The translations under genes and the position numbers were made by a program. This document shows, piece by piece, positions 6,031 to 7,039 of a DNA stretch of 7,039 nt. The notes beneath the pieces are model-generated. The model searched no databases and was not told the DNA's origin. It saw nothing but the letters and a program-made list of their open reading frames with translations. Within the stretch, counting starts at the first letter, position 1. Every line of letters begins with the position of its first letter. Source of the DNA: Lachnospiraceae bacterium (GTDB lineage: Bacteria; Bacillota_A; Clostridia; Lachnospirales; Lachnospiraceae); contig JAIKXO010000218.1 in the NCBI GenBank assembly GCA_024684065.1, forward strand, positions 1 through 7,039. Direction: 5' to 3'.

Positions 6031-7039
6031 ATGGATTTCAGACTTATCAACCCTGACGCAGAGCTTCTCGGGGCGACCGCACCCGGGCATATTTTACAGC
6101 TTTTCAATGCAAAAGGCTTCGAAACATTGACAATAGCCGGCTTTACAGAGGAAAAGCCGGTCTGCTATGCCGTGTTTTCAAGGCTTTGCGCAGGAGGGGA
6201 TCTCTATCTTGAACATATTTATGCAGTTCCCGGAGAGGATGCGGAAGAAAACCGCCGCAGCCTGATCGACTACTGTACAGGCCGGTTCGGAGCATCGGGT
6301 TTTGACCGCATGATCTCTAAGCAGTATGTCCCTCCCCATGAGGCGCAGGACCTGCATGAGGGATATAAGGAACTGGGCTTCGTTCCGCTTTTTCTTTCCG
6401 GGCGGCTTATGGTCTACAGGCTTGAGGATACCGAAATGGCACAGGTGAGGCCCGTTATCCTCAGGAATCTGAAAAAGCTCCCGGCTGTCTGTACCTTTAA
6501 AGAGGCGGGAGAGAAGCGGTTTCGGAGCTTCATGAAAAAGATCGGAAGAGGCGACGTGTCCGGCATGGCCTCCTATATTCCGTATTCTTATTTTTACATA
6601 GCTGAGGATGAGATCAATGCGGCGATGCTTGCTGCGAAATCCGGACCTGACAGGATACACATTTCCCTTACTTATCTCGACGGGACTGCGCTTAAGGACA
6701 ATGTTTTCCTGGTACTTTTAACCTCGGTGCTTTCTGCCGCGGAAAAGGATATTGGGACTGATTATACCTTTATGATCAATGTGGACAGCGACGTGATATA
6801 CCGGGGGCTTATGCAGGTGTTCAATCCTCCCGACCATGAATTTTTCCTTATGGAGCATATGCTGCCGTTTGAGCTTTTGAGGGAAGGCGAAGGTCCGAAG
6901 CGGGAAACGGGAGCTTTAACAAAGGGAAGGCTGTTTCCGGAAGCTGATACGCTTCCCGCTCTTTCTGCAGAGGAATTCGATCTGCAGAAAGAGGAGCCTG
7001 TCCGGGACAGGCAGGAAGGATCTTTGGAGCATGAGACGG
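6031..7039 (+). CDS. GNAT-like paralogue of the preceding protein, acetyl-CoA loop lost, C-terminus outside window
   Basis: The frame is open from ATG 6031 to the window edge (336 full codons) with no stop. AAAAGGA (6016-6022) is eight bases before the start. The layout follows the upstream protein: LYLEHIYAVPGEDAEENRRS (58-77) sits where that one has ELLSIGVSTEFEGKGYGS. SYFYIAEDEINAAMLAAKSG lines up with its SVFYMPEDEIRACALF segment, and LTYLDG with its VYLDPEL. The pyrophosphate-binding GxG loop is replaced by acidic residues, so acetyl-CoA binding in the first half is doubtful. After about residue 287 the chain becomes charged and low in hydrophobics (for example EEPVRDRQEG), like a flexible tail; whether it ends in a cysteine cluster is not visible. 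It is co-transcribed with the preceding gene, judging by the 23-base gap. A non-catalytic partner or a regulator is possible. Confidence 0.7.
   Translation, partial: MDFRLINPDAELLGATAPGHILQLFNAKGFETLTIAGFTEEKPVCYAVFSRLCAGGDLYLEHIYAVPGEDAEENRRSLIDYCTGRFGASGFDRMISKQYVPPHEAQDLHEGYKELGFVPLFLSGRLMVYRLEDTEMAQVRPVILRNLKKLPAVCTFKEAGEKRFRSFMKKIGRGDVSGMASYIPYSYFYIAEDEINAAMLAAKSGPDRIHISLTYLDGTALKDNVFLVLLTSVLSAAEKDIGTDYTFMINVDSDVIYRGLMQVFNPPDHEFFLMEHMLPFELLREGEGPKRETGALTKGRLFPEADTLPALSAEEFDLQKEEPVRDRQEGSLEHET

Noticed and set aside
6178..6660. Minus-strand open frame of 160 codons
   Set aside because: It is antisense to the second GNAT-like gene, which has a good SD and aligns with its upstream paralogue. 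The antisense product has no recognisable features.

Overview
The window looks like chromosomal DNA of a Gram-positive anaerobe of the class Clostridia, most likely Lachnospiraceae. The reasons are good Shine-Dalgarno sites, mixed GC content, a Listeria-Bacteroides (InlB B) repeat surface protein, an RsbU-type phosphatase and frequent AGG/ATA/GGG codons. The taxonomic call is an inference from gene style. No rRNA, tRNA, CRISPR array or insertion sequence is visible.

Left part (1-1030, minus strand): a secreted, probably wall-associated repeat protein that runs off the left edge. It has a clear signal peptide, an AT-rich unrecognised middle, two InlB B-type repeats and the start of a Pro-rich linker. 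Its 5' end is odd: no ATG, GTG or TTG lies in frame upstream of the signal peptide. The only well-placed SD-ATG is one base out of frame.

Middle (1031-3351): a divergent intergenic region with two palindromes, a candidate promoter and a 9-bp hairpin. It leads into a two-pass membrane PPM (PP2C) phosphatase of the RsbU/SpoIIE class. That protein has a periplasm-side sensor domain, HAMP and a complete catalytic domain. Its outside domain is interrupted by a 67-residue Asp/Glu/Ala tract encoded by degenerate tandem repeats.

Right part (3352-7039, plus strand): after a strong promoter and a structured leader holding a 37-codon ORF comes an ADP-ribosyltransferase gene. It has an R, STS and ExE active site and a long helical N-terminal part but no signal peptide. 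A terminator-like hairpin follows whose T-run touches the ribosome binding site of the next gene. The last two genes encode related proteins with two GNAT-like halves. The first keeps the acetyl-CoA loop and has a five-cysteine tail. The second has lost that loop and is cut by the window edge.

How they may work together: the ADP-ribosyltransferase and the two GNAT-like genes look like one transcription unit with partial termination inside it. No recognisable immunity protein, ADP-ribosyl hydrolase, anti-sigma factor or anti-anti-sigma factor is in the window, so the targets of both the transferase and the phosphatase are unknown from this DNA.
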